A stretch of 64,000 bases of DNA from positions 1 through 64,000 of the forward strand of contig JAFNIX010000001.1 of assembly GCA_017601225.1 (NCBI GenBank). The letters are read 5' to 3'. The position numbers and the translations under genes were made by a program. Each line of letters starts with the position of its first letter. The first letter of the stretch is position 1. This stretch comes from Candidatus Brockarchaeota archaeon. Lineage in GTDB: Archaea > Thermoproteota > EX4484-205 > JAAOZP01. Under the pieces are notes generated by a model. That model ran no database searches and was not told the DNA's origin. It saw only the letters and a list, made by a program, of their open reading frames with translations. Positions 26,241 through 35,124 of the stretch are shown piece by piece.

Positions 26241-27326
26241 ATGAATTCGAGAGAAAGATGCATAAAATCTATCGAGTTTGAGGAAATAGACAGGGTGCCA
26301 ACCGTCCTTAGAGCAAGGCCGGAGGTCATTTCCATTCTTGAGCAACACCTTAACGTCAACGGTTTCGACAATATCTGTTCCAAACTTGACGTGGATGTTA
26401 GGTTTGCGCCAGCTATCGGCTTAACCGGTGGATATGTTCCTGAAGGGGTAGAAATTAAGGAAGGACCGTATGAGGCTGCTTACACGATTGGATGCAGCGG
26501 GGAGTATGAGTTTAGGAAAGACAGATGGGGGATAATAAGCAAATGGTCGAGTAAAACCTATACTTATCAGTATGTTGATCATCCACTTAGAACCATAGAT
26601 GTTGAAGACTACGTTTGGCCCGAAGTCAACGAGGAGCGCTTCGAGCTTGTAAAACAATACAGGGTGAGAAATGAAAATTTCTGCGTCTACGGCGGCGTGA
26701 TCCACCTTTTTGAAATCGCGTGGCAGTTAACAGGTTTCAACGAGCTAATGGTGATGATGAGGAGAAACGATCCCAGGGTGGAAAAGATTCTCGACAAGCT
26801 TAATGAGATCCGTTTGAAACAGGCGCGATTATTGTTAGAAGCAGACGTCGACGTCATCTATGATGGTGACGATGTGGGTGCTCAGAACACCATGATACTG
26901 TCTCCCACAATGTGGAGAAGGTTTCTCAAACCTAGGTACAGCCTTCTGTCTGATTTAATTCATTCCAAGGGTAAGTATTTCTTCTTCCATAGCGACGGAT
27001 GGATTGAGCCGATAATTCAAGACTTGGTTGAAATAGGTGTCGACGTACTTAACCCGGTTCAACCGGAAACCATGGATCCCGTGAGAGTAAGAGAATTATG
27101 TGGGAATAGAATGGCGTTTGAAGGCACGCTCTCAATACAAAGGACGCTCCCATTCGGAGACGTTGAAGACGTGAGGAAAGAGGTGAGAAAAAGAATTAGA
27201 GACCTCGGGCCAACCGGGCTCATCCTGGGGCCGTCACACTCTCTACAGCCAGACACTCCGTTAGAAAACATATTGGCAATTTACGACACTGTGAAGCAAG
27301 AATCATTAAACCTTCTCAATAGTTGA
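26241..27326 (+). CDS. Uroporphyrinogen decarboxylase-like (URO-D/MtaA) protein
   Basis: A 361-residue TIM-barrel protein of the URO-D superfamily. FFFHSDGWIEPIIQDLVEIG and VLNPVQPETMDP are the usual late-barrel blocks, and GGVIHLFEIAWQL replaces the substrate arginines seen in true HemE. It therefore is unlikely to be a heme enzyme. Related proteins occur as corrinoid methyltransferases and as uncharacterised members in sugar-catabolism operons, which is the context here. The single His of HSDGW may be a metal ligand. Confidence 0.8.
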   Translation: MNSRERCIKSIEFEEIDRVPTVLRARPEVISILEQHLNVNGFDNICSKLDVDVRFAPAIGLTGGYVPEGVEIKEGPYEAAYTIGCSGEYEFRKDRWGIISKWSSKTYTYQYVDHPLRTIDVEDYVWPEVNEERFELVKQYRVRNENFCVYGGVIHLFEIAWQLTGFNELMVMMRRNDPRVEKILDKLNEIRLKQARLLLEADVDVIYDGDDVGAQNTMILSPTMWRRFLKPRYSLLSDLIHSKGKYFFFHSDGWIEPIIQDLVEIGVDVLNPVQPETMDPVRVRELCGNRMAFEGTLSIQRTLPFGDVEDVRKEVRKRIRDLGPTGLILGPSHSLQPDTPLENILAIYDTVKQESLNLLNS

Positions 27327-27427
27327 GACTGTTCGTTAAAAGCCAGATTCGCCACCCATACTTCAATGTATGGGATATTGATCTGTCAGTAGGTAAGCTT
27401 TAAATTAACGGTTTAAAAAATACTCGT

Positions 27428-28633
27428 ATGCTGGCAGTAAAAGGGGGGAAACCGGTTAGAAAAAAGGCTTGGCCGGAATGGCCGGTCTACGACGATAGAG
27501 AGCTGAAGGCTCTTGAGGAAACTTTGAAAAGCAGGTTTTGGGGTGGAGGGGTTGAGGAAAGCGGTCCTAAGGAAAAAGAGTTTGAAGAAAAATTCTCCAA
27601 GTTCCATGGCTGCGAATACGGTGTTTGCGTCTCAAGCGGTACAGAAGCCTTACACCTGGCTCTACTCTCAATCGGAGTGGGTCTTGGAGACGAGGTGATA
27701 GTGCCTGCTCTCACGTTCTGGGCGACTGGAAGCGCGGTTTTAATGACTGGAGGAAACCTAGTCATAGTGGATGTTGATCCTGAGACGTATTGCATGAGCG
27801 TTGAAGAGGTTGAAAACAGCATTACTAGTCGAACTAAGGCCATAATCCCAGTCTACAATTATGGGGGCTCTCCAGATATGGATAAACTCTCAGAAATCGC
27901 GGAGAACCATGGTCTCGCGTTAATAGAGGATTGTGCTAGAGCCCACGGCTTCATGTGGAGAAATAAGCCGGCGGGGTCGATTGGAGACATTGGCTGCTTC
28001 AGCTTCCAGCAGGGTAAGCTCATGACTGCCGGAGAGGGGGGAATCATAATAACCAACAACAGGCTTTACGCTGAGAGATGCAGGTCGTTAAGAACATGCG
28101 GAAGAATAAGAGGAGACGACGTATTCAATGTGGGGATTGACTATTGGTGGAACTGGTGGAATTTCAGGATGACGCAGTTTCAAGCAGCAATACTGCTGGT
28201 TCAGTTGGAAAGACTTGAGGAGCAGACGAAAACCAGGCAGGCTAACAGCGAATACTTAAGCAGGAGGCTGAGTGAAATCGAGGGGATCACCCCGCTTAAG
28301 ATAGATGAAAGGCTAATTAGACACCAACCTTGGCCATACCTATTTAAATATGACTCGAAAGTTTTCGAAAATGTTTCTATCAGAAGGTTCGTGGAGGCTC
28401 TTAAAGCCGAGGGGGTTCCCTGCGGCGGAATAGACCATCCGCCTCTCAACATGACGTTAACAGCCCACGGCTCTGGGTCGCGAATAATAAGAAAGCCGAA
28501 GTATCCTGTGGCGGAGGCTGCTATTCAAGAAGCCGTTACGCTGCCGCAATCAATATTCTTAGGGGATAGAGAAGACATGGATGATATAGTTGAGGCTATA
28601 GTTAAAATCAAAAACCATTCAGGCGAGCTATAG
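27428..28633 (+). CDS. DegT/DnrJ/EryC1/StrS-family PLP aminotransferase
   Basis: A 401-residue fold-type I PLP enzyme. It has the family's GVCVSSGTEALHLAL phosphate-binding region, VIVPALTFWATGSAV, the EDCARAHG block and the PLP Lys region FSFQQGKLMTAGEGG. Most members transaminate nucleotide-linked keto sugars; some, such as in inosose or aminocyclitol pathways, act on free keto-cyclitols. With the adjacent Gfo/Idh gene, a keto-sugar formed by the dehydrogenase could be its substrate. It ends the plus-strand run that begins at 20146. Confidence 0.92.
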   Translation: MLAVKGGKPVRKKAWPEWPVYDDRELKALEETLKSRFWGGGVEESGPKEKEFEEKFSKFHGCEYGVCVSSGTEALHLALLSIGVGLGDEVIVPALTFWATGSAVLMTGGNLVIVDVDPETYCMSVEEVENSITSRTKAIIPVYNYGGSPDMDKLSEIAENHGLALIEDCARAHGFMWRNKPAGSIGDIGCFSFQQGKLMTAGEGGIIITNNRLYAERCRSLRTCGRIRGDDVFNVGIDYWWNWWNFRMTQFQAAILLVQLERLEEQTKTRQANSEYLSRRLSEIEGITPLKIDERLIRHQPWPYLFKYDSKVFENVSIRRFVEALKAEGVPCGGIDHPPLNMTLTAHGSGSRIIRKPKYPVAEAAIQEAVTLPQSIFLGDREDMDDIVEAIVKIKNHSGEL

Positions 28634-28658
28634 TTTCCCTGGGTTTAAACTATTAGGG

Positions 28659-29231
28659 TTAAAGATTGCCGCGATAATATTCGGTCGCTGGGCATCCTAC
28701 GCACTCCTCATATTTGTACCTGTTGCAGGAATTGCAATTCACGCCGCAGGGCGCCTCTTTCAAACCCCTGTGTGTCAAACCTATTCTTAAGGGCATAAGC
28801 GGGGAATAACCGATGTCTTTTATCTGATAAAACTCTGACCTACGTATCCCCCTTCCACTTCTCAAAGAGCATTTCCCCATGGAGATGCTTTCCAAGGTTC
28901 CTTGGTTTTCAGCCGCTATTAAAGCCATTACATTGTATCCACCGATCATAGTGAAAATGTAGATTATTCTGGGGCATTCTTCCAAGCGTTTAAGAAGCCT
29001 CTGTGTGGTTTCAACGCCGTCTGTTTCAATCAGGACTATGGCTAAACGCATATTGAAATGTTTCAAGTTCATTTGAGCCGACACTTTGATCGCGTTCTCC
29101 TCGAGGAGTTTTTCAAGCCTCTTCTTAACCCCCATGCTAGTGTAACCGGTTATTCTCCCTAGTTTCTCTAGAGTTGTACGGCCGTCGACCTGCAGTTGGG
29201 ATATTAGTTTCCTATCGACCTCGTCCATCAT
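28659..29231 (-). CDS. Lrp/AsnC-like regulator with Cys-rich tail
   Basis: A 190-residue protein. Residues 1-50 form the Lrp helix-turn-helix (LISQLQVDGRTTLEKLGRITG), about 60-145 a RAM-like alpha/beta domain (RLAIVLIETDG.. IYIFTMIGGYNVMALI). The last 30 residues carry a tight Cys cluster (CGVNCNSCNRYKYEECVGC) that resembles small Fe-S or zinc modules. I infer a redox- or metal-sensing regulator, perhaps of the divergent Mrp operon whose start lies 56 bp away. Confidence 0.85.
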   Translation of the reverse strand: MMDEVDRKLISQLQVDGRTTLEKLGRITGYTSMGVKKRLEKLLEENAIKVSAQMNLKHFNMRLAIVLIETDGVETTQRLLKRLEECPRIIYIFTMIGGYNVMALIAAENQGTLESISMGKCSLRSGRGIRRSEFYQIKDIGYSPLMPLRIGLTHRGLKEAPCGVNCNSCNRYKYEECVGCPATEYYRGNL

Positions 29232-29286
29232 TGTTTAGATTTTAAGCAGAAGATATAAATATTGTTTACGATTTAAACTGCTAATC

Positions 29287-30237
29287 ATGGGTAGAGTGGC
29301 GCAAGAACAGCAAATCGGTTTTAAAAGAGAAGGATTAGAGGAGCAGGAGAAAAGGCTCCGGGAGAGAATGAGCAGGGTTAGGCACAAGGTTGCGGTGATC
29401 AGCGGCAAGGGTGGAGTGGGTAAAACAATGGTGACGGTGAACCTGGCGGTGGCTTTCGCCAAGAAGAGTACTCCGGGTAAAGTGGGTATTCTAGATGCAG
29501 ATATTCATGGCCCATGCGTACCTAGGATGCTTGGCATGAAGGGGGGTATTCTCAGAATAAGCCCAATGGGAGCCTTCCCTGCAACAGGCCCCTTGGGAAT
29601 TAAGGTTGTTTCAATAGATTTCCTACTGCCTAGTCAGGAGACACCGGTTATATGGCGCGGCCCCCTTAAGATGTCGGCGATCAGACAATTCCTGTCCGAC
29701 GTTACTTGGGGCGATCTCGACCTCCTCCTCATCGACCTGCCTCCCGGTACTGGTGACGAGGCGTTAAGCGTCATGCAGCTACTGCCGGAGATGGATGGCG
29801 TGGTCATCGTCACAATACCATCAGAGGCTTCTCAAGATGTGGTTAGGAAGGTGGTAATGTTCGCTAGAGAACTCAACATACCTATTATAGGACTGGTTGA
29901 AAATATGAGTGGCTTAATATGTCCGAACTGCGGAACGAGGATAGACGTTTTCAAAAAAGGGGGAGGAGAGACGATGTCTAGAGAGTTGGGGGTTGATTTC
30001 CTGGGGAAAATCCCTTTGGACCCGCGTATATGTGAAGCGTCCGACGAGGGCGTGCCCTTCGTAATAAACCAGGAGGATTCGCCTGCAGCCAAATCCTTCG
30101 CTGAAATAGCTGAGAAAGTGTGGAGATTCCTTTCTGAAAAAGGCAATGTTGCGATGAAGACGCGTACCGAACATATTCTGGGCATCGATAAAAATGGTTT
30201 GAGCCAAGCGGCGGATAATAAGGAGGTGGATGCTTAA
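29287..30237 (+). CDS. Mrp/NBP35-type Fe-S carrier ATPase
   Basis: A 316-residue P-loop protein that holds and transfers Fe-S clusters. The deviant Walker A is GKGGVGKTMV at about residue 39, followed by LDADIHGPCVPRMLG, and the cluster-binding CPNCG lies near residue 215. A 35-residue charged N-terminal extension precedes the P-loop. It leads a co-oriented set with a DGC-domain protein (stop and start share one base), an HdrA-like protein and a ferredoxin. Confidence 0.95.
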   Translation: MGRVAQEQQIGFKREGLEEQEKRLRERMSRVRHKVAVISGKGGVGKTMVTVNLAVAFAKKSTPGKVGILDADIHGPCVPRMLGMKGGILRISPMGAFPATGPLGIKVVSIDFLLPSQETPVIWRGPLKMSAIRQFLSDVTWGDLDLLLIDLPPGTGDEALSVMQLLPEMDGVVIVTIPSEASQDVVRKVVMFARELNIPIIGLVENMSGLICPNCGTRIDVFKKGGGETMSRELGVDFLGKIPLDPRICEASDEGVPFVINQEDSPAAKSFAEIAEKVWRFLSEKGNVAMKTRTEHILGIDKNGLSQAADNKEVDA

Positions 30238-30638
30238 TGTCTGGTGAGAAAGAAGGTATTAGGATTCTACAGCCCTGCCACCAGGTTGCTGAACAGGAGA
30301 ACATGGTTTGGGTCTGCGACGGGGCTGCGAACGTGGGGCAAATAGGACACGAGATAGGGGTTTTACTCACAAACTTGGGCAAAGCCAGAATGTGCTGCAC
30401 GACTGCGGTTGCAGCAGGCTCGAAGCCGCACCTAGACATAGCTGGAAGAGCTAAGAGAAACATAGTTATAAACGGGTGTGGCAACAAGTGCGCCTCCAAA
30501 GTCTTGGAAAACGCTGGGAGAAAGATCGACTACGAGATCGATATATCCAAGTACCTAAGGAAAATACCGACCCTCGACATATACGAGGCGGATGTTCAGA
30601 GAATAGTGCAGATAATCATTGATGAAGCAAAGCTTTGA
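30237..30638 (+). CDS. DGC-domain putative zinc-binding protein
   Basis: A 133-residue protein matching the DGC family pattern: WVCDGAANVGQIGHEI, then RMCCTTAVAAG and NGCGNKCASKVLENAG. Conserved Asp-Gly and paired Cys residues are thought to bind zinc or another metal. No enzymatic role is established for the family. The TAATG junction with the Mrp gene shows tight coupling, suggesting a job in metal or cluster handling. Confidence 0.88.
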   Translation: MSGEKEGIRILQPCHQVAEQENMVWVCDGAANVGQIGHEIGVLLTNLGKARMCCTTAVAAGSKPHLDIAGRAKRNIVINGCGNKCASKVLENAGRKIDYEIDISKYLRKIPTLDIYEADVQRIVQIIIDEAKL

Positions 30639-30765
30639 AACGTAAGTAGACCGCTGGCTTAAAAATCTTAAAAGTTCGAAACTCCGCTGATTAACAATCG
30701 TGTTTAACACGTTCTGAATGTGTGATTAATACCGGTAGTTTAGAAAATAAACTCTTGGAAAAAGG

Positions 30766-30773
30766 TTTAAAAA
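30766..30773 (+). promoter_or_regulatory. TATA box of the HdrA-like gene
   Basis: TTTAAAAA is centred about 30 bases ahead of ATG 30800, supporting that start over GTG 30722 and a leaderless transcript separate from the Mrp mRNA. Confidence 0.5.
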
Positions 30774-30799
30774 CGCGACGGAAAACAGGGTGGTCTAAG

Positions 30800-31183
30800 A
30801 TGAAGAGAGCTAAGAATCGTCCCAGATTCATAATGTGCTTCTGCACTGGAGAATGCCCCGGGTTCGCGAAACTAGAGCTTTGGAAACTGGTTAACTTCGT
30901 TAGAAACGAGCTTGACGTTGAGTACGCTGTTATCCACCCGCAGCTCTGCGTCACAGACGGGGATAACTTCCTGAGAGATCTCGTGAAAGACGGGGATAAG
31001 GATAGGATTTACGTGATCGGCGGATGCGACCCGAGGATGCAGAGAAAAATGTTCAAGGATGTTTTCGCCGAGAAAGGCCTCGACTTTGATAAGCAAGTGG
31101 TTTCACTCGACCTCAGAAACATGGAGACTCAGGAAGCTATGAAGAAAGTCGCTGAAACCATTGAAAAATTAACGGCTAGCTGA
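30800..31183 (+). CDS. Short HdrA-like (heterodisulfide reductase A N-terminal) protein
   Basis: A 127-residue protein matching only the N-terminal segment of HdrA-type flavoproteins: MCFCTGECPGF, HPQLCVTDGDNFLRDLV and VIGGCDPRMQRKMF. Full HdrA is over 600 residues with FAD and ferredoxin domains, which are missing here. It may be a free-standing cluster or electron-transfer module that joins the ferredoxin encoded 20 bp downstream. Confidence 0.85.
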   Translation: MKRAKNRPRFIMCFCTGECPGFAKLELWKLVNFVRNELDVEYAVIHPQLCVTDGDNFLRDLVKDGDKDRIYVIGGCDPRMQRKMFKDVFAEKGLDFDKQVVSLDLRNMETQEAMKKVAETIEKLTAS

Positions 31184-31202
31184 ATAACGGAGGTTTACGA
31201 GT

Positions 31203-31499
31203 ATGAGTAAGGCAAACCTCTGGCCGCCGAGGGAAGAGATAGCTTGGTATCCGAGGATAAACCAGGATCTATGCATTAAATGCGGGTCCTGCGTCGAGTT
31301 CTGTATGCACGGGGTGTATTCAAGACAAGGAGACAAGGTCGTGGTTTCCAAGCCTTACGAGTGCATAGTTGGCTGTGAAGCGTGCAGACACAGGTGTCCA
31401 GCCGGAGCTATAAGCTTCCCCACCAGGGAAGAGTTAAGGCAAATGCTGAAGGCTCTGAGAGAAAAGTATGGCACCGGCAACAGCAGTAATAAGCAGTAG
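31203..31499 (+). CDS. Ferredoxin, two [4Fe-4S] sites
   Basis: A 98-residue ferredoxin-like protein with CIKCGSCVEFCMHG and, after a 20-residue spacer, CIVGCEACRHRCPAGA. The second motif has an extra residue (CxxGCxxC) compared with the canonical CxxCxxC, so the second site may be modified. It follows the HdrA-like gene closely and probably exchanges electrons with it. Confidence 0.93.
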   Translation: MSKANLWPPREEIAWYPRINQDLCIKCGSCVEFCMHGVYSRQGDKVVVSKPYECIVGCEACRHRCPAGAISFPTREELRQMLKALREKYGTGNSSNKQ

Positions 31500-31522
31500 T
31501 TAAGAACAGAAATAAGAGTGGT

Positions 31523-32791
31523 TTAGCCGGGTTTCCCCACAAGCTTAAGAAACCCCTTCACCCCCTCCGCCTTATCTGCGGTGTTCATGTGTTGAACCGC
31601 CCTTACCGCGTAAACCACGGCTGTGACTGATGAATGCGTCAGCATCGCATACATGGCGTACAGAGGCATGCTTAACAATGAGAACAATATCATATACAGG
31701 ACGTACACGTTTCTCCTTCCATCCACCCTAGCGAAGAGCCTGTCGAAATCCGTGTATGCTGTTAAAGCTCTTCCCATGGTTTCCTTAAACTGCATGTAGC
31801 AATGTCTTACGAAGCTGTCCGCCAGAAGCATGCATAAGCCCAGTACGAGTGGTAAATGGCTATTCTCCGAAAAACACAGGCTTAGGGAGAAGCATATGTA
31901 CCATGCCTGCTCATAAAGCATGTCGAAAGTATGCTCGATATATCCAAGCCTCGTCAGAATGCCTCTCGCCCTAGCTAACTTGCCGTCAAGCCCGTCTAAT
32001 ATTCCCACCAGGTAGGCTGAAACCGCCGCGATCTTCACATACCCTGATAGGAACAGTATTGCCACAAGAAATGCGGCTATGTTCGCCATAATCGTTATCC
32101 TGTTGGGCGTGATCCATGGCAAATCAGCTATTTGGTATACGATGTAGTCCTCTACTGGCTTGTTTATGTAGGATGTGAAGTGAAGCCCCTTCTGAGTCCT
32201 GAAAACAAGCCTTCTTTTAGCAAGCTCGATTGACTGCCTACTATCTATCTTGACGCAGACCGGAGAAACTCTGCGTTTCAACTCTAAGTGTTCAACCTGC
32301 ATGCTGGAGACGTCAAGCCTAATACTGCATAGGTCCTCAAGTTTTTCTTTAACACGGTTTGAAGAGATCCCTTTCTCAAAAAGCCTCGAACACTCTTTAA
32401 CTATCTTGTAAATCCCAACGGGCCTACTGTTAAGATAACAGGCAACATTACCTTCAACCTTAACGATTCCATCTACAAACTCTCGATCTATTACGACTCC
32501 TACACTTATAATCAGTAGGTCGTTATCAATAAACTCTTTGAGAAGACTGGAGGCATGTTCCCCCGTCTCGATATAAAACAATTTTAAACCAATTTCTTCA
32601 CCATTTTTAAGCATGCTCTTTATTTCTTCTCCGTTGAAACCTAGTATGACGAGAACGTCTCTGATTCCAGCAGCCCTAATGGAGTTAAGGATTCTTACGA
32701 TGAGAGAAACCCCGCACACCTTAACTAGGGCTAAAGGCCTATCCTTATTATATATGAAATCCTTCTCCTCCGCCAGTATTATGGCTTTCAC
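31523..32791 (-). CDS. Fusion: degenerate nucleotidyltransferase plus CDP-alcohol phosphatidyltransferase-like
   Basis: A 422-residue protein. Residues 1-220 resemble a sugar-phosphate nucleotidyltransferase, but the G-x-G-x-R-L signature is lost (IILAEEKDFIYNKDRPLALVK). Residues 225-410 are a membrane CDP-alcohol transferase with the motif DGLDGKLARARG followed by GYIEHTFD; the third acid pair is one residue closer than consensus and starts with Glu, so it may still bind metal. Domain order equals that of the archaeal IPCT-DIPPS enzyme for di-myo-inositol phosphate. It lies 51 bp downstream of a paralogue with the opposite damage pattern. Confidence 0.8.
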   Translation of the reverse strand: MKAIILAEEKDFIYNKDRPLALVKVCGVSLIVRILNSIRAAGIRDVLVILGFNGEEIKSMLKNGEEIGLKLFYIETGEHASSLLKEFIDNDLLIISVGVVIDREFVDGIVKVEGNVACYLNSRPVGIYKIVKECSRLFEKGISSNRVKEKLEDLCSIRLDVSSMQVEHLELKRRVSPVCVKIDSRQSIELAKRRLVFRTQKGLHFTSYINKPVEDYIVYQIADLPWITPNRITIMANIAAFLVAILFLSGYVKIAAVSAYLVGILDGLDGKLARARGILTRLGYIEHTFDMLYEQAWYICFSLSLCFSENSHLPLVLGLCMLLADSFVRHCYMQFKETMGRALTAYTDFDRLFARVDGRRNVYVLYMILFSLLSMPLYAMYAMLTHSSVTAVVYAVRAVQHMNTADKAEGVKGFLKLVGKPG

Positions 32792-32842
32792 TACGCACCA
32801 CCAAAGGGTTTTATTGGTCTGAAGAATTCGGAGAATAAAAGT

Positions 32843-34738
32843 TTAAGCATGTTCAGAAGACTCGCCCTCCCGAATCTTTTCCGTAAGCCTCTCTATAATC
32901 TTCCTATATAGATCTCCAAAAGTCTTGTATAGGAGTTTTGCCACATCGTAGAAAATCAATATGAAGAAGACGAATATGGCTAGCGCCCCCAGTCTTGCAA
33001 GGTTTTCGCCGATGTATGGAACCAGTCTAAGTTGAGGAGGAAGATAAATCCAGAGAATCACGGCTAATAGAATGTAAAGTAGATCGACCAGCATGTGTCT
33101 GAGGGTGAACTCTGAAACCCGGAGGACTATCACTAAACGTTTAGTAACAATGTCTATTAGAAATTTCAGGGACATCAATATGCGATAACCGAAGTATATA
33201 GATATGATTAAAAGCGAGGCTGACATCAAATGGTCTGATTTCAAAACAAGGTCGTCGAGGGCCACTAGGGTAATATCCGTAACTGAGGGTGTAATCATAT
33301 GCAGGAAGAGAAGCGATAGGGCAAGCTTAAGCGAGCTGGAAATTAGTATTTCAATCCTCTTAGTTATCTCTCCCTTTTCAACCGTAATCTCTGGTTTGGG
33401 AGCTCTTTTAACCCTCTCCCGCTCGGCCTCTCCTTTCTTGTTCTTAATAATAAGAGCAAGTGAAAATACTAGGTAGAAAAACGGGGCTACAGCCAAGTAA
33501 TACAGGCCATAAAATTGAAGTGAAACAACCGATGTAAATAGAACCGTGAAAAGCAGCACATCCCTCGTCGCAGGTATTTTCCTCAAAACCCTCACATTAC
33601 TACCGGCATTGTTTAAACCTTGAGCCACATAGCTTACCAGCATTATGTTTGCTACGGCGAGAATAGTAAGCAGGAAAACATTATCCCCCAATGATAATAA
33701 GGGTAATGAAAAACCGGTTACTATGGCTAAGTCTGAAAGGCGGTCCAGCAGAGAGCTGACTTGAAGCCTCCAGTTTTCCCTGCCATACAGGTTTACCAGT
33801 TCACCGGCTACTTCGCTAAGCAGGATTGCAAGCCCCACTAGAAGTCCTCCCAGCAAGGATTCTTTAAACGCCAAGAGGAAGCCTGCTGCTAGAGCGACGA
33901 TTAGAGAAAATAGCGTCATTACAAGAGGCTCCCCGTCGAGGCTCCGGTAAAACCTGGTTGAAACACGGGTTGAGAAAGGCTTGATAAGGTACGTTGAGAC
34001 CAGCCCGCTTTCCGTCTTATTCTCCTTCCTCAGTATTTGCCAGTAGACTTCTCTCCCTCTGACCAAGTCCTCAGGCGTATCTATATCTTTCCAGAGTATC
34101 CCAGTTACGTCAACATAGTCTACCTCACCGTCTTTTGAAGCAAGGTTTAAAGCTTCAGATATTGTTGCATTAGGACCAAGGCTTTCTATCGTCTTCTCCA
34201 CATACGTCCTCGCCTTCTCGCCGCAAAGTATAACCCCCGTATCTATTCCATGCCTGGGCAAAGTCTTCTTATCCGTGTATGCTACGCCCTGTTCTTTCAA
34301 CACTATTTTCAAGCCTTCTTCAGCATCAGTCTGGGAGGGCTTCCTATCGAGGCAAACAGTGAACGCAGCCTTCCTCCCTGAAGATAAAACCTCCTCAATC
34401 ATTGATTTCTCATAAATATGGTCAGACATTAGGAGCAGGAAGCTTTCCGCACCCAATCGTTTTAAAGCTAGGTTGACGCTATAAAGATTCCCAAAATCAT
34501 CTATATCTGTTTCTACAACCTCCACCCTCCCCTTCACCCTTTCCTCCAGCATACCTCTAAACTTCGGCCTCGTAACAATCAGGACACGGTTTGGATTAAT
34601 ATCTCCCAACCTGCTTAATATGAAGTCAAGTATCGTCACACCAGGCTCAAGCTCCATTAGACATTTGGGCGATTCCTCAGAATAGGGTTTCAGCCTGGAG
34701 GCTACTCCTGCAGCAATGATTACAACCGGAAGCTGCAA
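32843..34738 (-). CDS. Fusion: intact nucleotidyltransferase, degenerate CDP-alcohol transferase, extra membrane domain
   Basis: A 631-residue protein. The N-terminal nucleotidyltransferase (about 1-235) keeps IIAAGVASRLKPYSEESPKCL, the MSDH metal site and DIDTPEDL. Residues 250-430 look like the CDP-alcohol transferase fold but the first motif acids are replaced (EVAGELVNLYGR), leaving only LLDRLSD. A further 170 residues add about five hydrophobic segments of unknown role. It probably makes the CDP- or NDP-activated polyol used by the protein encoded just downstream. Confidence 0.8.
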   Translation of the reverse strand: MQLPVVIIAAGVASRLKPYSEESPKCLMELEPGVTILDFILSRLGDINPNRVLIVTRPKFRGMLEERVKGRVEVVETDIDDFGNLYSVNLALKRLGAESFLLLMSDHIYEKSMIEEVLSSGRKAAFTVCLDRKPSQTDAEEGLKIVLKEQGVAYTDKKTLPRHGIDTGVILCGEKARTYVEKTIESLGPNATISEALNLASKDGEVDYVDVTGILWKDIDTPEDLVRGREVYWQILRKENKTESGLVSTYLIKPFSTRVSTRFYRSLDGEPLVMTLFSLIVALAAGFLLAFKESLLGGLLVGLAILLSEVAGELVNLYGRENWRLQVSSLLDRLSDLAIVTGFSLPLLSLGDNVFLLTILAVANIMLVSYVAQGLNNAGSNVRVLRKIPATRDVLLFTVLFTSVVSLQFYGLYYLAVAPFFYLVFSLALIIKNKKGEAERERVKRAPKPEITVEKGEITKRIEILISSSLKLALSLLFLHMITPSVTDITLVALDDLVLKSDHLMSASLLIISIYFGYRILMSLKFLIDIVTKRLVIVLRVSEFTLRHMLVDLLYILLAVILWIYLPPQLRLVPYIGENLARLGALAIFVFFILIFYDVAKLLYKTFGDLYRKIIERLTEKIREGESSEHA

Positions 34739-34867
34739 CGACTAATACTATATCGTATTAACGTATTAAAACTTTTTGAAGCCATATTATAATGACTATA
34801 AAACTGACGCCTGTAAACGGTTTGACTCAGAGAGATAATGCTCCTTGAAAAAGTAAGAACAAGGCTC

Positions 34868-35030
34868 CTACAAGGCACACAGTATTCTCATGGCGGTAAT
34901 AAAACTGTTGAAGTATGAACTGTCAATGAGGCTAACAATCGTGCCATCTGGCTCATGGTCAGTAGTCCCCCGTATCCTTACTGGACTTCTTTTTCAAAGC
35001 ATTGTAGAAATCGAAGCTCGAGTGCATCAT
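34868..35030 (-). pseudogene. Relic of a sugar isomerase-like gene (copy of the 35606-36439 gene's end)
   Basis: The minus strand reads SSFDFYNALKKKSS, then YGGLLTM, and after a one-base loss EPDGT..DSSYFNSFITAMRIL. These match the last 48 residues of the intact neighbour (SSFCFYEALNK, YQGLLTMEPDG, DSSSFHNFIEAMKTL). Only the 3' end survives, with at least two frame changes. Confidence 0.75.
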
Positions 35031-35124
35031 TGGCTAAGAATCTTTACACGTTTAACACTAAACATTTAAGCTATTGGAAGAACACCGGTTGAAACTCTTG
35101 CAGTAATTCTCTATTGATTAGGGT

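Noticed and set aside
26241-27326. HemE uroporphyrinogen decarboxylase
   Set aside because: The substrate-binding Arg region is not conserved and there are no heme genes nearby.
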